Assembly (NCBI RefSeq): GCF_019890725.1
Contig: NZ_JAINZZ010000029.1
Coordinates: 23,999 to 87,998, forward strand
Source of the DNA: Actinacidiphila acidipaludis
GTDB lineage: Bacteria > Actinomycetota > Actinomycetes > Streptomycetales > Streptomycetaceae
Direction of reading: 5' to 3'
DNA length: 64,000 nucleotides
Under the pieces are notes generated by a model, which saw nothing but the letters and a program-made list of their open reading frames with translations, searched no databases and had not been told where the DNA came from. Both the position numbers and the translations under genes were made by a program. This document shows positions 26,160-35,426 of this stretch, piece after piece (position 1 is the stretch's first letter; every line of letters begins with the position of its first letter).

Positions 26160-26609
26160 TTATCCGGCGTGGTCGCGGCGCAACTCGGCGTCCAGCACGA
26201 CTCGGTGGTGAACGAGCTTCCACTGGCCCCCGGTGCGGCGGAGCGTCGAATGGTACTCGCCGCTCTCCTCGATCACCGTGCGCGTGGGCGCCGAGTCGTC
26301 ACCAGGTAGGACCACGAACTCCTCGAAGAGCGCCTCCACCGTCGCCTCGTTCCCGTCGATGTCGACCACGAAGCCGTGGATGAGCGCCCGGCCCCGGGCG
26401 CCGGGCGGGAACGTTTTGCCGGTCACGGCGTCGGCGATCTCCTGACGTCCCGTCAGTATGAGGAATGCCTCCGGCGTGCCGGAGCCGTCCCGCGAGATGT
26501 CGACCCTGCCGTCGTCGTCGAACAGCGCGGCCAGCCCTGCGCCATCCCGGCGGTTGACCGCCTGGGCGTAGCGTGCCAGGACCTGCTGTATTCGGCGCTC
26601 CTCGCTCAT
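26160..26609 (-). CDS. SnoaL/NTF2-like family protein
   Basis: A 149-residue protein with the cone-shaped NTF2-like fold pattern: an N-terminal helix with RIQQVLARYAQAVNRRDGAGLAALFDDDGRVD, then central strands (RALIHGFVVDIDGNEATVEALFEEFVVL) and the closing GEYHSTLRRTGGQWKLVHHRVVLD. Family members are ketosteroid isomerases, polyketide cyclases, dehydratases or scaffolds; no specific catalytic set is clear. It is separated from the SDR gene upstream by a hairpin, so coupling to it is partial. Confidence 0.85.
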   Translation of the reverse strand: MSEERRIQQVLARYAQAVNRRDGAGLAALFDDDGRVDISRDGSGTPEAFLILTGRQEIADAVTGKTFPPGARGRALIHGFVVDIDGNEATVEALFEEFVVLPGDDSAPTRTVIEESGEYHSTLRRTGGQWKLVHHRVVLDAELRRDHAG

Positions 26610-26657
26610 GCGAATTCTCCTTTGTCGTTTTTGTCGTTTCTGGGGTGCGGAACGCGG

Positions 26658-26690
26658 GCCGGAACCCCCCTTTGTGAGGGGCGTTCCGGC
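26658..26690 (-). terminator. Hairpin between SDR and NTF2-like genes
   Basis: Two 14-base arms starting GCCGGAAC, with one mismatch, enclose the loop TTTGTG-like segment. It sits immediately after the SDR stop on the minus strand and 49 bp before the NTF2-like start, so it may reduce read-through. Confidence 0.6.
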
Positions 26691-26701
26691 ACGCGACGGG
26701 G

Positions 26702-27472
26702 TCAGGTGAAGTTGGCCCCGCCGTCGACGAGGAATGACTGACCGTTGATGTAGGCGCCGTCGTCGGAGAACAGGAAGGCCACGGTTCCGGCGAGATCCTC
26801 GGGTACGCCCAGGCGCGGCGCTCGTACCGTGGCGAGGATCTCCTCACGGAACGTCTCGTCGGTCGAGGCGAGGGCGGCGCCGGTGAGGATCACGCCGGGG
26901 GAGATCAGGTTGGCGCGGACACCGTGCTTGCCGCCGACCGTCGCGGTGTGCCGGGTGAGCCCCACCAGACCGCTTTTGGCGGCCTGGTAGGCGACGCGAA
27001 CGTTCTCGCCCATCCACACCGCGCTGGACTCGGTGTTGACGATGGAACCGGTGCCCTGCTCCATCATGATCGGCAGCGCGTGACGGATGCCGTACATGTA
27101 GCCGGTCAGGGTCACGTCGATGGTGTGCTGCCACACGTCCAGCGGGACGGAGGTGACATCGACGTCCCGGCCGAGGGTCCGCGGCGAGAGGTCGGCGGCC
27201 ACGTTGTATAGCCCGTGCAGGCCGTCGAAACGCTCCACCGTGAAAGTGATCAGGTCCTTGTACGACCGCTCGTCGGTGATGTCGAATCCCCTGGCCACTG
27301 CGCTTCCGCCCGCGGCGGTGATCCTTTCGGCGACGGCCTGGGCGCTGGATTCGTTGAGGTCGGCGGCCACGACTTTCATGCCTTCTTCGGCCAGCCGGAT
27401 CGCGGTGGCTCCGCCGATGTTCCCCACGGCCGCTCCCGCGACGATGGCGACCTTGTCCTTCAGTCCTCGCAT
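26702..27472 (-). CDS. Short-chain dehydrogenase/reductase
   Basis: A 256-residue SDR. The cofactor loop is an unusual AGAAVGNIGGATA in place of TGxxxGxG. The catalytic core has IVNTESSAVWMG and YQAAKSG (Tyr, Lys), and the C-terminus ends INGQSFLVDGGANFT, a typical classical SDR finish. ADLNESS after strand 2 has the acidic residue expected for NAD preference. It follows the old-yellow-enzyme gene with the same orientation (about 110 bp gap), so the two are likely co-expressed under the MarR-controlled promoter at 28751-28779. Substrate unknown. Confidence 0.9.
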   Translation of the reverse strand: MRGLKDKVAIVAGAAVGNIGGATAIRLAEEGMKVVAADLNESSAQAVAERITAAGGSAVARGFDITDERSYKDLITFTVERFDGLHGLYNVAADLSPRTLGRDVDVTSVPLDVWQHTIDVTLTGYMYGIRHALPIMMEQGTGSIVNTESSAVWMGENVRVAYQAAKSGLVGLTRHTATVGGKHGVRANLISPGVILTGAALASTDETFREEILATVRAPRLGVPEDLAGTVAFLFSDDGAYINGQSFLVDGGANFT

Positions 27473-27583
27473 GGTTCTGCCACTTCTCTTCTCTTCGGTG
27501 CTTTCGGTCGGTCCCCCCCGGGGGCGCCCTGATGTGCGGCGCAGCGGTGCGCCGGTCTCCGGACAGTCACGGCTCGGGGGATC

Positions 27584-28648
27584 TCAGTGCCACAGGAACG
27601 GGTAGTCGGTGTATCCCGTGGTGCCGCCGTAGAAGGTGGCCGGGTCAGGCTCGTTGTAGGGCCCTGCCTGCGCGATGCGCAGCGGCAGGTCGGGGTTGGC
27701 CAGGAAGGCCGTGGCGAAGGCGACGACGTCGGCGAGGCCGGAGTCCAAGGCCTCGCGGGCTTCCACGTGCGGTGGCCGGGGAGCCTCACCGGCGTGGGGG
27801 TTGAGCACCAGCGCGCCGGGCCAGAGCGCGCGCAGGTCCTGCGTCAGGCGCCTCCGGCCGGGCCACTCCCGCATGTCGAGGAAGGCCAGATCCAGAGGCG
27901 CCAGCGCCGAGAAGAGCTCCCGGTACAACGCTTCGGTGTCGACCTCTTCGATGCCCAGGATCGGTGCGGCAGGTGAGATGCGCAGTGCCGTGCGGTCCGG
28001 CCCGATCGCTTCGGCGACCGCCTCGACGGTCTCCACGGCGAAGCGGATCCTGTTCTCGATCGACCCGCCCCAGCGGTCGGTGCGCAGGTTGGCCTTCGCG
28101 CAGAAGAACTGCTGGATCAGGAAGCCGTTGGCACCGTGCAGTTCGACCCCGTCGAAGCCGGCGTCGACGGCCAGGCGGGCCGCACGGACGAAGTCGTCGA
28201 TGGTGCTCCGGATGTCGTCCTCGGTCATGGCACGGGGCACCGGCATGTCCCTCATCCCGCTCGGGGTGAAGATCTGTTCCGGGGTGCGCACCGCGGAGGG
28301 GGCGATCGGCGTGAGGTCGTTGTCCGGGCTGAAGACCCGGCCGCCGTGCATCAGCTGGGCGTAGATGACCGCGCCGGCTTCGTGGGCCGCGGCCGTGACC
28401 TGCCGCCAGGACGCCGCCTGCTCGTCGTCGGTCAGCAGCGGCGTACCGAGGAACGACTGCGCCTGCCGGCTGGGGTAGATCGCCTCGGTGACGATCAGGC
28501 CGGCGGAGGCCCGCTGGCGGTAGTACTCGGCCATCTGCGGGGTGGCGGTGCCGTCGGGCGTCACACGATTGCGGGTCATCGGGGCGAGGGCGAAACGGTT
28601 GGCGAGCTTCGCTCTCCCCAGAACGATCGGGCTGAAGGCGTCGGGCAT
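27584..28648 (-). CDS. Old yellow enzyme family alkene reductase
   Basis: A 354-residue FMN-dependent ene-reductase. FMN-site features are RFALAPMTRNRV at the N-terminus, QLMHGGRVF, the substrate-binding GVELHGANGFLIQQFFCAKANLRTD (His-x-x-Asn pair) and RWGGSIENR. It reduces activated C=C bonds of enals, enones, nitro compounds or related electrophiles using NAD(P)H. The ATG at 28648 is preceded by a 95-nt leader. It is divergent from the MarR gene and the promoter region carries palindromes, so it probably answers to an electrophile or phenolic ligand. Confidence 0.92.
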   Translation of the reverse strand: MPDAFSPIVLGRAKLANRFALAPMTRNRVTPDGTATPQMAEYYRQRASAGLIVTEAIYPSRQAQSFLGTPLLTDDEQAASWRQVTAAAHEAGAVIYAQLMHGGRVFSPDNDLTPIAPSAVRTPEQIFTPSGMRDMPVPRAMTEDDIRSTIDDFVRAARLAVDAGFDGVELHGANGFLIQQFFCAKANLRTDRWGGSIENRIRFAVETVEAVAEAIGPDRTALRISPAAPILGIEEVDTEALYRELFSALAPLDLAFLDMREWPGRRRLTQDLRALWPGALVLNPHAGEAPRPPHVEAREALDSGLADVVAFATAFLANPDLPLRIAQAGPYNEPDPATFYGGTTGYTDYPFLWH

Positions 28649-28744
28649 GGTTCTCGACTCTCTGTCTGGCGGGCGGGCGTCGGGGCGGCCCGGTCCGGCT
28701 GTGCCGGGCGAGGTGCCGATCCGAAGGCATTTAGTTGCTACGTC

Positions 28745-28786
28745 AAGCAAATATTGCTTCTCGATACTTCCTTCGTCAAGGAAGTA
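28745..28786. promoter_or_regulatory. Tandem palindromic MarR operators
   Basis: AAGCAA-ATA-TTGCTT (28745-28759) and TACTTCCTT-CGTC-AAGGAAGTA (28765-28786) are two perfect inverted repeats, the second with 9-bp arms. They lie between the divergent MarR and old-yellow-enzyme genes, on top of the latter's promoter. TAATAT at 28785-28790 may be the -10 of the MarR gene, whose GTG is 7 bp away. Confidence 0.6.
28751..28779 (-). promoter_or_regulatory. Predicted promoter of the old-yellow-enzyme operon
   Basis: On the minus strand TTGACG (28774-28779) and CAATAT (28751-28756) are 17 bp apart. Two palindromes cover the elements (28745-28759 on the -10 and 28765-28786 on the -35). Confidence 0.6.
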
Positions 28787-28796
28787 ATATGGAGAC

Positions 28797-29303
28797 GTGA
28801 GCGACACCACAGAAGACCGTCCCCAGCCGCTGACCGCAGACGAAGAAGCCGTCGTCCGGGCCCTGGCCCGGGTCATGTATGCCCTGCCGCGCGCCATCGA
28901 CCAGGACATGCGGCGGGAACAGCACATGCAGCTGATCGACTACACCGCGCTCATGCATCTCTCCGAGGCCCCGAACGGGCGGTTGCGCATGAGCGTGCTC
29001 GCGTCCGCCTGCGAGCTGTCGCTGAGCGGGATGTCCCGCCTCGCCGCCCACCTGGAGGGCCAAGGCCTGCTCCGCCGCACGAGGAGTGAGGAGGACGCCA
29101 GGGTCACCTTCGCCGTGCTCACCGAGGCGGGCTTCGCCCGGGTGGAGCAGGCCTGGCCGACCAACCTCGCGAGCATTCGCAGCAACTTCATCGACCATCT
29201 GGAGGGCCTCGACCTGGCCAAGCTGGCGCAGGCCTTCCATCAGACAGCGACCGACCGCACCTCGACGGCGAAGGGGGACGCCGAAGGTGAGATGGCGCCC
29301 TAA
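28797..29303 (+). CDS. MarR-family transcriptional regulator
   Basis: A 168-residue winged-helix repressor. Visible features are YTALMHLSEAPNGRLRMSVLA, LSGMSRLAAHLEGQGLLRR (recognition helix) and RSEEDARVTFAVLTEAGFAR (wing). It is probably a dimer that releases DNA on binding a phenolic or electrophilic ligand. The GTG at 28797 sits just after a possible -10 (28785-28790), so its mRNA may be leaderless. It is divergent from the old-yellow-enzyme gene and most likely represses it through the two palindromes. Confidence 0.9.
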   Translation: MSDTTEDRPQPLTADEEAVVRALARVMYALPRAIDQDMRREQHMQLIDYTALMHLSEAPNGRLRMSVLASACELSLSGMSRLAAHLEGQGLLRRTRSEEDARVTFAVLTEAGFARVEQAWPTNLASIRSNFIDHLEGLDLAKLAQAFHQTATDRTSTAKGDAEGEMAP

Positions 29304-29642
29304 GAGGCTCATGAAGATGTCGGAGTTCTGGTCCCGCCGGGTGAGTGGCGGGGCCAGGCCCGTTTCGTGGTGATGGGGGAATGGGCTGGGGAGACGGTCG
29401 GGCCGGATGTGTGGGAGACCTGCCGGGGGTCAGGCTGTCCGCGAGGTTGTGGCGGCCACCGGTGTGCTGAAGGGCCAGCACCCCCGGGCGCTGGATTCCA
29501 CTACCCGACCACCGGCCGGACAGCCCCCAACAGCAAGATCTTCATCGGTCTTCCAGGGTTCCCCCACGTGATCGGGCGGTGTGCGCCGGATCGGGAGCCC
29601 GGCTGGTGCGTGGGGGACGCGGGCCGGGCATCGGGATCGGGA
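29304..29642. other. Gene-free stretch with an inverted-repeat pair
   Basis: No supported gene lies in these 339 bp. Two related 21-bp segments, ATGAAGATGTCGGAGTTCTG. (29311-29331) and its inverted counterpart (29525-29545), match at about 15 of 21 positions and point inward, enclosing about 193 bp. This looks like the ends of a small degenerate mobile element, but the evidence is weak. Confidence 0.35.
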
Positions 29643-30494
29643 CTACTGCGGATCGGGCGTGAGGTCCTGGGTGCCGAGGACGGAGAGCAGTTCGAGCTTC
29701 TCGACCGCGTCGGTGCCCGGGACGGGGCTGAACCACAGCAGGCGCTGGCGCCCGTCCTCGCTCAGCAGGTTCAGGCAGTTGACGTGGATCAGGCCGAGGG
29801 AAGGGTGGACGATGCGCTTGGTGTCCATGCGGCGCACCGCCACGTCGTGCCGGTCCCAGAGCTCGGCGAACTCGGGGCTCCGCCGCAGCAGATCGGTCAC
29901 CATCGCGTTCGCCTCCTGGTCCCGCGAGCCGCGCCGCGCCACGGCCGCCCGCAGGTCGGCGACGAAGTTCTCCGCGTGCCGGCGGTGGTCCTCGGGCGGA
30001 TAGATGGCACGGGAGTCCGGGTCGGTGAACCACCGGTGCACGAAGCTCGCGCGGACCCCGCTCGCCGACGGTGGCGGTCCGAGCAGGGCGACGGCCGGCG
30101 GGTTCTGCACCAGCGTGACGTGGAGGTCCGTGATCACGCAGGCCGGCGTGCCGGCGAGCCGGTCGAGCAGATCGAGCATGCCGGGATGCACGTGTGCGGC
30201 ACTGTTGCCCGACGGCGGAAGCGGGCGCTCGGCCAGGTGGTAGAGGTGGTTGCGCTCGTCCAGGGACAGGCGCAGCGCGCGGGCGAGGCTGGCGAGCATC
30301 TGCTCGGAGGGCTGTGCGCCGCGTCCTCGTTCGAGCTCGGTGTAGTAGTCGACCGACGCGCCGGCCAGCTGGGCCACCTCGTCACGGCGCAGCCCGGGCA
30401 CACGCCGCCGCGGTCCGGCCGGCAGCCCGACCTGCTGCGGCCGGATCCGGTCGCGCCGCGACTTCAGGAACGCTCCGAGTTCTGCGAGATCCAC
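29643..30494 (-). CDS. XRE-family regulator with MmyB-like ligand-binding domain
   Basis: A 283-residue regulator. The N-terminal HTH is LGAFLKSRRDRIRPQQVGLP, then RRRVPGLRRDEVAQLAGASVDYYTELERGRGAQPSEQMLASLARAL, a hallmark of this actinobacterial family. The rest (DERNHLYHLAERP to LLWFSPVPGTDA) is the PAS-like MmyB ligand domain, ending LELLSVLGTQDL. It is divergent from an SDR gene, and in this family the regulator commonly controls that neighbour. The start at 30494 is a GTG; an upstream in-frame GTG is also possible. Confidence 0.88.
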   Translation of the reverse strand: MDLAELGAFLKSRRDRIRPQQVGLPAGPRRRVPGLRRDEVAQLAGASVDYYTELERGRGAQPSEQMLASLARALRLSLDERNHLYHLAERPLPPSGNSAAHVHPGMLDLLDRLAGTPACVITDLHVTLVQNPPAVALLGPPPSASGVRASFVHRWFTDPDSRAIYPPEDHRRHAENFVADLRAAVARRGSRDQEANAMVTDLLRRSPEFAELWDRHDVAVRRMDTKRIVHPSLGLIHVNCLNLLSEDGRQRLLWFSPVPGTDAVEKLELLSVLGTQDLTPDPQ

Positions 30495-30549
30495 TCCTCC
30501 AGTCTCCACCCGCGCCCGGGGCCGAGCCAGGGGGTGACGTCCCCCGGGT

Positions 30550-30564
30550 AACCAGCCACTGGTT
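30550..30564. promoter_or_regulatory. Palindrome between XRE regulator and SDR gene
   Basis: AACCAG-CCA-CTGGTT is a perfect 6-bp-arm repeat located 56 bp from the regulator start and about 100 bp from the SDR start. It is the clearest candidate operator in this intergenic region. Confidence 0.45.
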
Positions 30565-30665
30565 CGTCCCTCGCGACCGTTGGACGGTAGGTGTGTCGCC
30601 CCGACCGGACAGGTGGCCGGGTGGCCGAGTGGCCGGCGCGTCGAGAGAACCGCGGAGGAAGAGAC

Positions 30666-31626
<961 letters not shown>

Positions 31627-31655
31627 GCAACGACTCCGGCCTCGATACCACCGCT

Positions 31656-31693
31656 CAAGACCACCGGGGCAAGACCACCGGCTCAAGACCACC
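31656..31693 (+). repeat. 14-bp tandem repeat CAAGACCACCGGNN x3
   Basis: CAAGACCACC recurs at 31656, 31670 and 31684 with exact 14-bp spacing, just upstream of the second SDR gene. It may be the result of slippage; no function is evident. Confidence 0.7.
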
Positions 31694-31724
31694 CACCTCA
31701 GAAGCAGAAGAGAGACGCACAAGC

Positions 31725-32489
31725 ATGAACATCTCCGGGAACACCGTCTTCATCCCCGGCGCGACCAGCGGCATCGGTCTCGCCCTCGCCCTCGCGCTCA
31801 AGGACCGCGGCAACACCGTGATCATCGGCGGGCGGCGTACCGACCTGCTGGAGAAGCTGGGCGCCGAGCACCCCGACCTCGGCACCGTGCGCATCGACAC
31901 CGCGGACCCGGAGAGCATCCGGGCCGCCGCGCACGACGTGCTCGGCCGCTACCCGCAGCTGAACGTTCTGGTCGCGATGGCGGGGATCATGCAGGTCGAG
32001 GACTGGCACCGGCCCGAGTCCTTCCTGGCCTCGGCCGAGTCGGTCGTCACCACCAATCTGCTCGGCCCGATCCGGCTGATCGGGGCGTTCGTCGAGCACC
32101 TGCAGACGCGCCCCGACGCCACGATCGTCACGGTCTCGTCGGGGCTGGGCTTCACCCCGCTGGCGGTGACGCCGAGCTACAACGCGTCGAAGGCCGCGAT
32201 CCACATGCTCAGCGAGTCGCTCCGGCTGCAACTGGCGGACACCTCGGTGAAGATCGTCGAGCTCGTGCCGCCGTCGGTGCGCACCGCGTTGATGCCCGGG
32301 CAGGAGTCCAGCGACTTCGCGATGCCACTGGAGGACTTCATCGCCGAGACCGTCGAGCTCCTCGCGTCCCAGCCGGACGCCAAGGAGATCCAGGTCGAGC
32401 GCGTGAAGTTCCTGCGCTACAGCGAGGTCCGCGGCGACTACGACGGCACGGTGGCCACCCTCAACCACGCCGACCCCCACGGGAAGTAG
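31725..32489 (+). CDS. Short-chain dehydrogenase/reductase (DltE-like)
   Basis: A 254-residue SDR with FIPGATSGIGLALALALK (cofactor loop), IIGGRR, MAGIMQ in the NNAG position, ATIVTVSSGLGFTPLAV, YNASKAAIHMLSESLRLQL (catalytic Tyr-Lys). The VVELVPPSVRTALMPG segment resembles the DltE-type oxidoreductases. Its spacing of about 126 bp from the preceding SDR suggests the same transcript, though the repeats between may separate expression. Substrate unknown. Confidence 0.9.
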   Translation: MNISGNTVFIPGATSGIGLALALALKDRGNTVIIGGRRTDLLEKLGAEHPDLGTVRIDTADPESIRAAAHDVLGRYPQLNVLVAMAGIMQVEDWHRPESFLASAESVVTTNLLGPIRLIGAFVEHLQTRPDATIVTVSSGLGFTPLAVTPSYNASKAAIHMLSESLRLQLADTSVKIVELVPPSVRTALMPGQESSDFAMPLEDFIAETVELLASQPDAKEIQVERVKFLRYSEVRGDYDGTVATLNHADPHGK

Positions 32490-32543
32490 TCCCTCGTTCC
32501 TCCCCCCTCACCCGCAACCCCACCCGCACAGGAGGAAACCGTC

Positions 32544-32783
32544 ATGCCTTTCGCGAACTTCAAGGTCCCGGCCGGAACGCTGAGCGCCGAGCAGAAGGAA
32601 GCCATCATCCACCGCACCACCGACCTCTACGCCGAGATCTACGGCGAGCGGGCCCGGGCCACCACCCTGGTGCTCGTCGAGGAGGTCGCCGACGGGGGCT
32701 GGGGCATCGGGGACAACGTCCTGACCCTCGCCGTCCTCAACGGCCACGACTCCGAGACCCCCTCGGGAGCGGGGCCGGCCTGA
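32544..32783 (+). CDS. Tautomerase family protein (4-oxalocrotonate tautomerase-like)
   Basis: A 79-residue protein. After removal of Met, Pro2 is the N-terminal catalytic base characteristic of the tautomerase superfamily. SAEQKEAIIHRTTDLYAEIYG, VLVEEVADGGWGIG and LAVLNGHD match the small homo-oligomeric type. It is third in a line of plus-strand redox genes (two SDRs upstream), which suggests tautomerisation or dehalogenation of an enol/keto intermediate handled by that operon. AGGAGG precedes the ATG. Confidence 0.85.
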   Translation: MPFANFKVPAGTLSAEQKEAIIHRTTDLYAEIYGERARATTLVLVEEVADGGWGIGDNVLTLAVLNGHDSETPSGAGPA

Positions 32784-32874
32784 CCCGCAACCCCCGCGCC
32801 CGACACGGGCGGGCCGCCTCCTGGGGGCGGACCCGCCCGGGGTGCGCGGATGACGCAGTCCCTAGGATCAGGGC

Positions 32875-33342
32875 ATGGACTGGGGGCCACTGAGCAGCAC
32901 GGCGTTGGGCGCCGTCATCGGCATCGCGACCACTCTGGCCGCGGACCACATGCGAGCCCTTCGCGGTCGCACGGACGCCGACCGGGCCAACCGGCAGAAG
33001 CTCTACGGGGATTACCTGGCGGCGCTCGCCCGCACGAGGAACCACCTGCGCATCACCGCCAGACATGCCGTACCGCCCGAGGAACGTGCGCACGGAGCGG
33101 TGGAGGCCTTCCGCGAGGGGAACGCCTACGAACTGCGGTACCAGGTCGCGGTGGTGGCGCCCAGAGACGTCGTCGAGGCGTCGACGGCGGCGTTCCGAGC
33201 GCTGCGGGACCTGCGGGACGAGGTGGAGGGCGGCGCCGTGGCCACCGACGACCGCTACGTAGCGACACGGGAGCGGTGGGACGTCCTGCTCGCGGAGCTG
33301 CGCGTCGCCATGCGACGGGATCTGGGGCGGGACTCCTTCTAG
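32875..33342 (+). CDS. Hypothetical protein with N-terminal membrane segment
   Basis: A 155-residue protein. The first 25 residues include a hydrophobic stretch (GPLSSTALGAVIGIATTLAAD) that may act as an anchor. The remainder is highly helical and charged (RANRQKLYGDYLAALARTRNHL, REGNAYELRYQVAVVAPRDVVEASTAAFRALRDLRDEV), a pattern often seen in small actinomycete proteins of unknown role. The ATG at 32875 and normal codon use support a real gene. I do not recognise the family. Confidence 0.65.
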   Translation: MDWGPLSSTALGAVIGIATTLAADHMRALRGRTDADRANRQKLYGDYLAALARTRNHLRITARHAVPPEERAHGAVEAFREGNAYELRYQVAVVAPRDVVEASTAAFRALRDLRDEVEGGAVATDDRYVATRERWDVLLAELRVAMRRDLGRDSF

Positions 33343-33368
33343 GGCCTGCGCGGGCCCGCGGTTCGGGG

Positions 33369-35336
33369 CTACAGCCAGCGGTCGTACCAGGCGCGGATCC
33401 GGCGGAGGGCGTCGAGTTGATGGGCGCGCTCCTGCAGGCCATGGCCCTCGCGGGGATAGACGACGAACTCGTGCTCGACCCCGAAGTGGCGCAGGGCACG
33501 GTGGAAGTGGATCGCCTGGCCGAGCGGGACGTTGGTGTCCTCCTCGCCGTGCAGGATCAGCACCGGGGTGCGGATCCTGGAGGCGTACGAGAGGGGACTG
33601 TGCAGGTCGTGCGCGTGCGGTCCCGGGCTTTCCCAGCCGGTGCCGCCGCCGAGCGCCGCGTCGACGATCCCCCAGTCGCCGGTCCCGGCCTGCATGCCCC
33701 AGTCGCTGATGCCCGCCCCCATCAGTGCGGCCTTGAACCTGTCCGTGTGCCCCACGGCCCAGGCCGCCATGAAGCCTCCGTGGCTCCATCCGGAGATTCC
33801 CAGACGCTCGGGGTCGGCGACGCCCTGCGCCACCAGCAGGTCGATTCCGCTGAGGATGTCGGTCCATTCGTCGCCGCCGACCGCGCCCACGACCGTGGCG
33901 GCGAACGCGTGGCCGTGCCCCGAGCCGCCCCGGGGGTTGGCCAGGAAGACCGCGTACCCGGCGGTCGCCAGCCACTGGCCGCAGTCGACGACGCTGAGGG
34001 TGAACTCGTCGGCGTGGCGGAAGTACGGGCCACCGTGGACCAGGGTGACGAGCGGGAACGGGCCGTCGTCCCGGCTCCGGCCGGCCGGCAGGATCAGCAG
34101 GCCGTCCAACGGGAGTCCGTCGGAGGCCTGATAGCCGAGGCGCTCCTGAACACCCCAGCAGATTCCGCGCAGTTCCGGCATGGTGTCGCTGAGCCGGACC
34201 AGCGGTCCGCCGGTGGGTCCCGCGTGGACGTTCCTGGGCTCGTACGCCGTGCTCGCCAGCAGGGCGACGGTTTCCCCGGAGCGGTTCGCGGTGAGGCCGG
34301 CGAGCATGCCGGGGGTGCAGGAAATCTGGTGGAACCGCAGGGAGTCCGGGTGGAGCCGGTACAGCGCGGTGTCCAGCCCGTCGGCGAACAGCGCGAGCGG
34401 GGGACCGTCCGCGACCTGCACCAGCTCGGCCGGGCTGACGGACATGCCGGCGGTGAGGTTGCGCTGTCCGACGGCCGGGCCGGTCGCCGGCGGGACGGTG
34501 TCCATCACGGCGAGCTCGCCCACCAGGTGCCCGGGGGTCACTGCCAGGTGGGCCAGATGCCAGATGCCGTCGTGGTTCCACCAGGCCGGGGACTGCGCCT
34601 CGACCCCGACAGGACCCAGGTCGTGGACACCCGCCGTGACCGGGTCGACCACGTGCAGTTCCGCTGTCACGACCCCGGGGTCGAGTTCAGGGGTGGACCA
34701 GCTCAGCACCGCCAGCGGTCCGCCGTCCGGACGCTGCGCCAGGCCGACCACATGCCGGTCACGGAGCCCGTCCACCGTGCGGAGCACGCCGGTCTCCAGG
34801 TCGAGCAGACGCAGCCGGGTGACGGGAAGGTGCCGGCCCCAGACCTTGACGTCGTCGCGCCCGGCCTCCCGGCGCTCGTCCTCGGCGAGCAGGGCGACGG
34901 TGCGACCGTCGAGGAGCGGGCAGTGGTCGGAGATGCCGCCGTGCCAACGGGTCAAGGCCTCGGCCTTGGCGATGTCCTCGTCGCCGTCCAGACGTATCCG
35001 CTGGAGTTGGGCGGCGCCCGGCTCCTCCCGGTCGGAGGTGAAGAAGAGCGAGGCCGAGTCCGGCGCCCACTTCGGGGCGAGGTCGCGGGCCGTGCCGTCG
35101 GTCAGCCGGCGCGGGGAGGTGCTGCCGTCTGCGGTGGTGACCCAGAGGGACCCGTGCGGACGGCCGTCCCCGCCGCCGTTCGCGACCACGACGTAGGCGA
35201 CCAGACGCCCGTCCGGCGAGATGGCCGGTGCCACGGCGGCGGCGACGTCCACCACCATGTCCGCGGTGAGGCGTGACCCGGCGGGTTCGGCCGGACCGGT
35301 CGGTCCGTGTGTCGGCGGCGGTGCGGGAAGCGGCAT
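33369..35336 (-). CDS. S9 family prolyl-oligopeptidase-like serine peptidase
   Basis: A 655-residue enzyme. The N-terminal 400 residues show repeated TolB/propeller-type blades (DGRLVAYVVVANGG, APKWAPDSASLFFTSDRE). The C-terminal catalytic domain has LVTLVHGGPYF, NPRGGSGHG, the nucleophile GISGWSHGGFMAAWA, Asp in LILHGEEDTNVPLG and His in YPREGHGL. It is an acylaminoacyl- or dipeptidyl-peptidase type, cytoplasmic since no signal peptide is visible. ATG at 35336 is chosen (AAAGG upstream); a start at 35375 is possible. It precedes no obvious partner. Confidence 0.9.
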   Translation of the reverse strand: MPLPAPPPTHGPTGPAEPAGSRLTADMVVDVAAAVAPAISPDGRLVAYVVVANGGGDGRPHGSLWVTTADGSTSPRRLTDGTARDLAPKWAPDSASLFFTSDREEPGAAQLQRIRLDGDEDIAKAEALTRWHGGISDHCPLLDGRTVALLAEDERREAGRDDVKVWGRHLPVTRLRLLDLETGVLRTVDGLRDRHVVGLAQRPDGGPLAVLSWSTPELDPGVVTAELHVVDPVTAGVHDLGPVGVEAQSPAWWNHDGIWHLAHLAVTPGHLVGELAVMDTVPPATGPAVGQRNLTAGMSVSPAELVQVADGPPLALFADGLDTALYRLHPDSLRFHQISCTPGMLAGLTANRSGETVALLASTAYEPRNVHAGPTGGPLVRLSDTMPELRGICWGVQERLGYQASDGLPLDGLLILPAGRSRDDGPFPLVTLVHGGPYFRHADEFTLSVVDCGQWLATAGYAVFLANPRGGSGHGHAFAATVVGAVGGDEWTDILSGIDLLVAQGVADPERLGISGWSHGGFMAAWAVGHTDRFKAALMGAGISDWGMQAGTGDWGIVDAALGGGTGWESPGPHAHDLHSPLSYASRIRTPVLILHGEEDTNVPLGQAIHFHRALRHFGVEHEFVVYPREGHGLQERAHQLDALRRIRAWYDRWL

Positions 35337-35426
35337 GCGGACTGCCTTTCGCTCGTCGGTAGGGCAGGCGGACATCCTGTCGTACTGTCGCCGGTACGGG
35401 GGGCCGCCCGGCGCGGCGGCCGTGGG

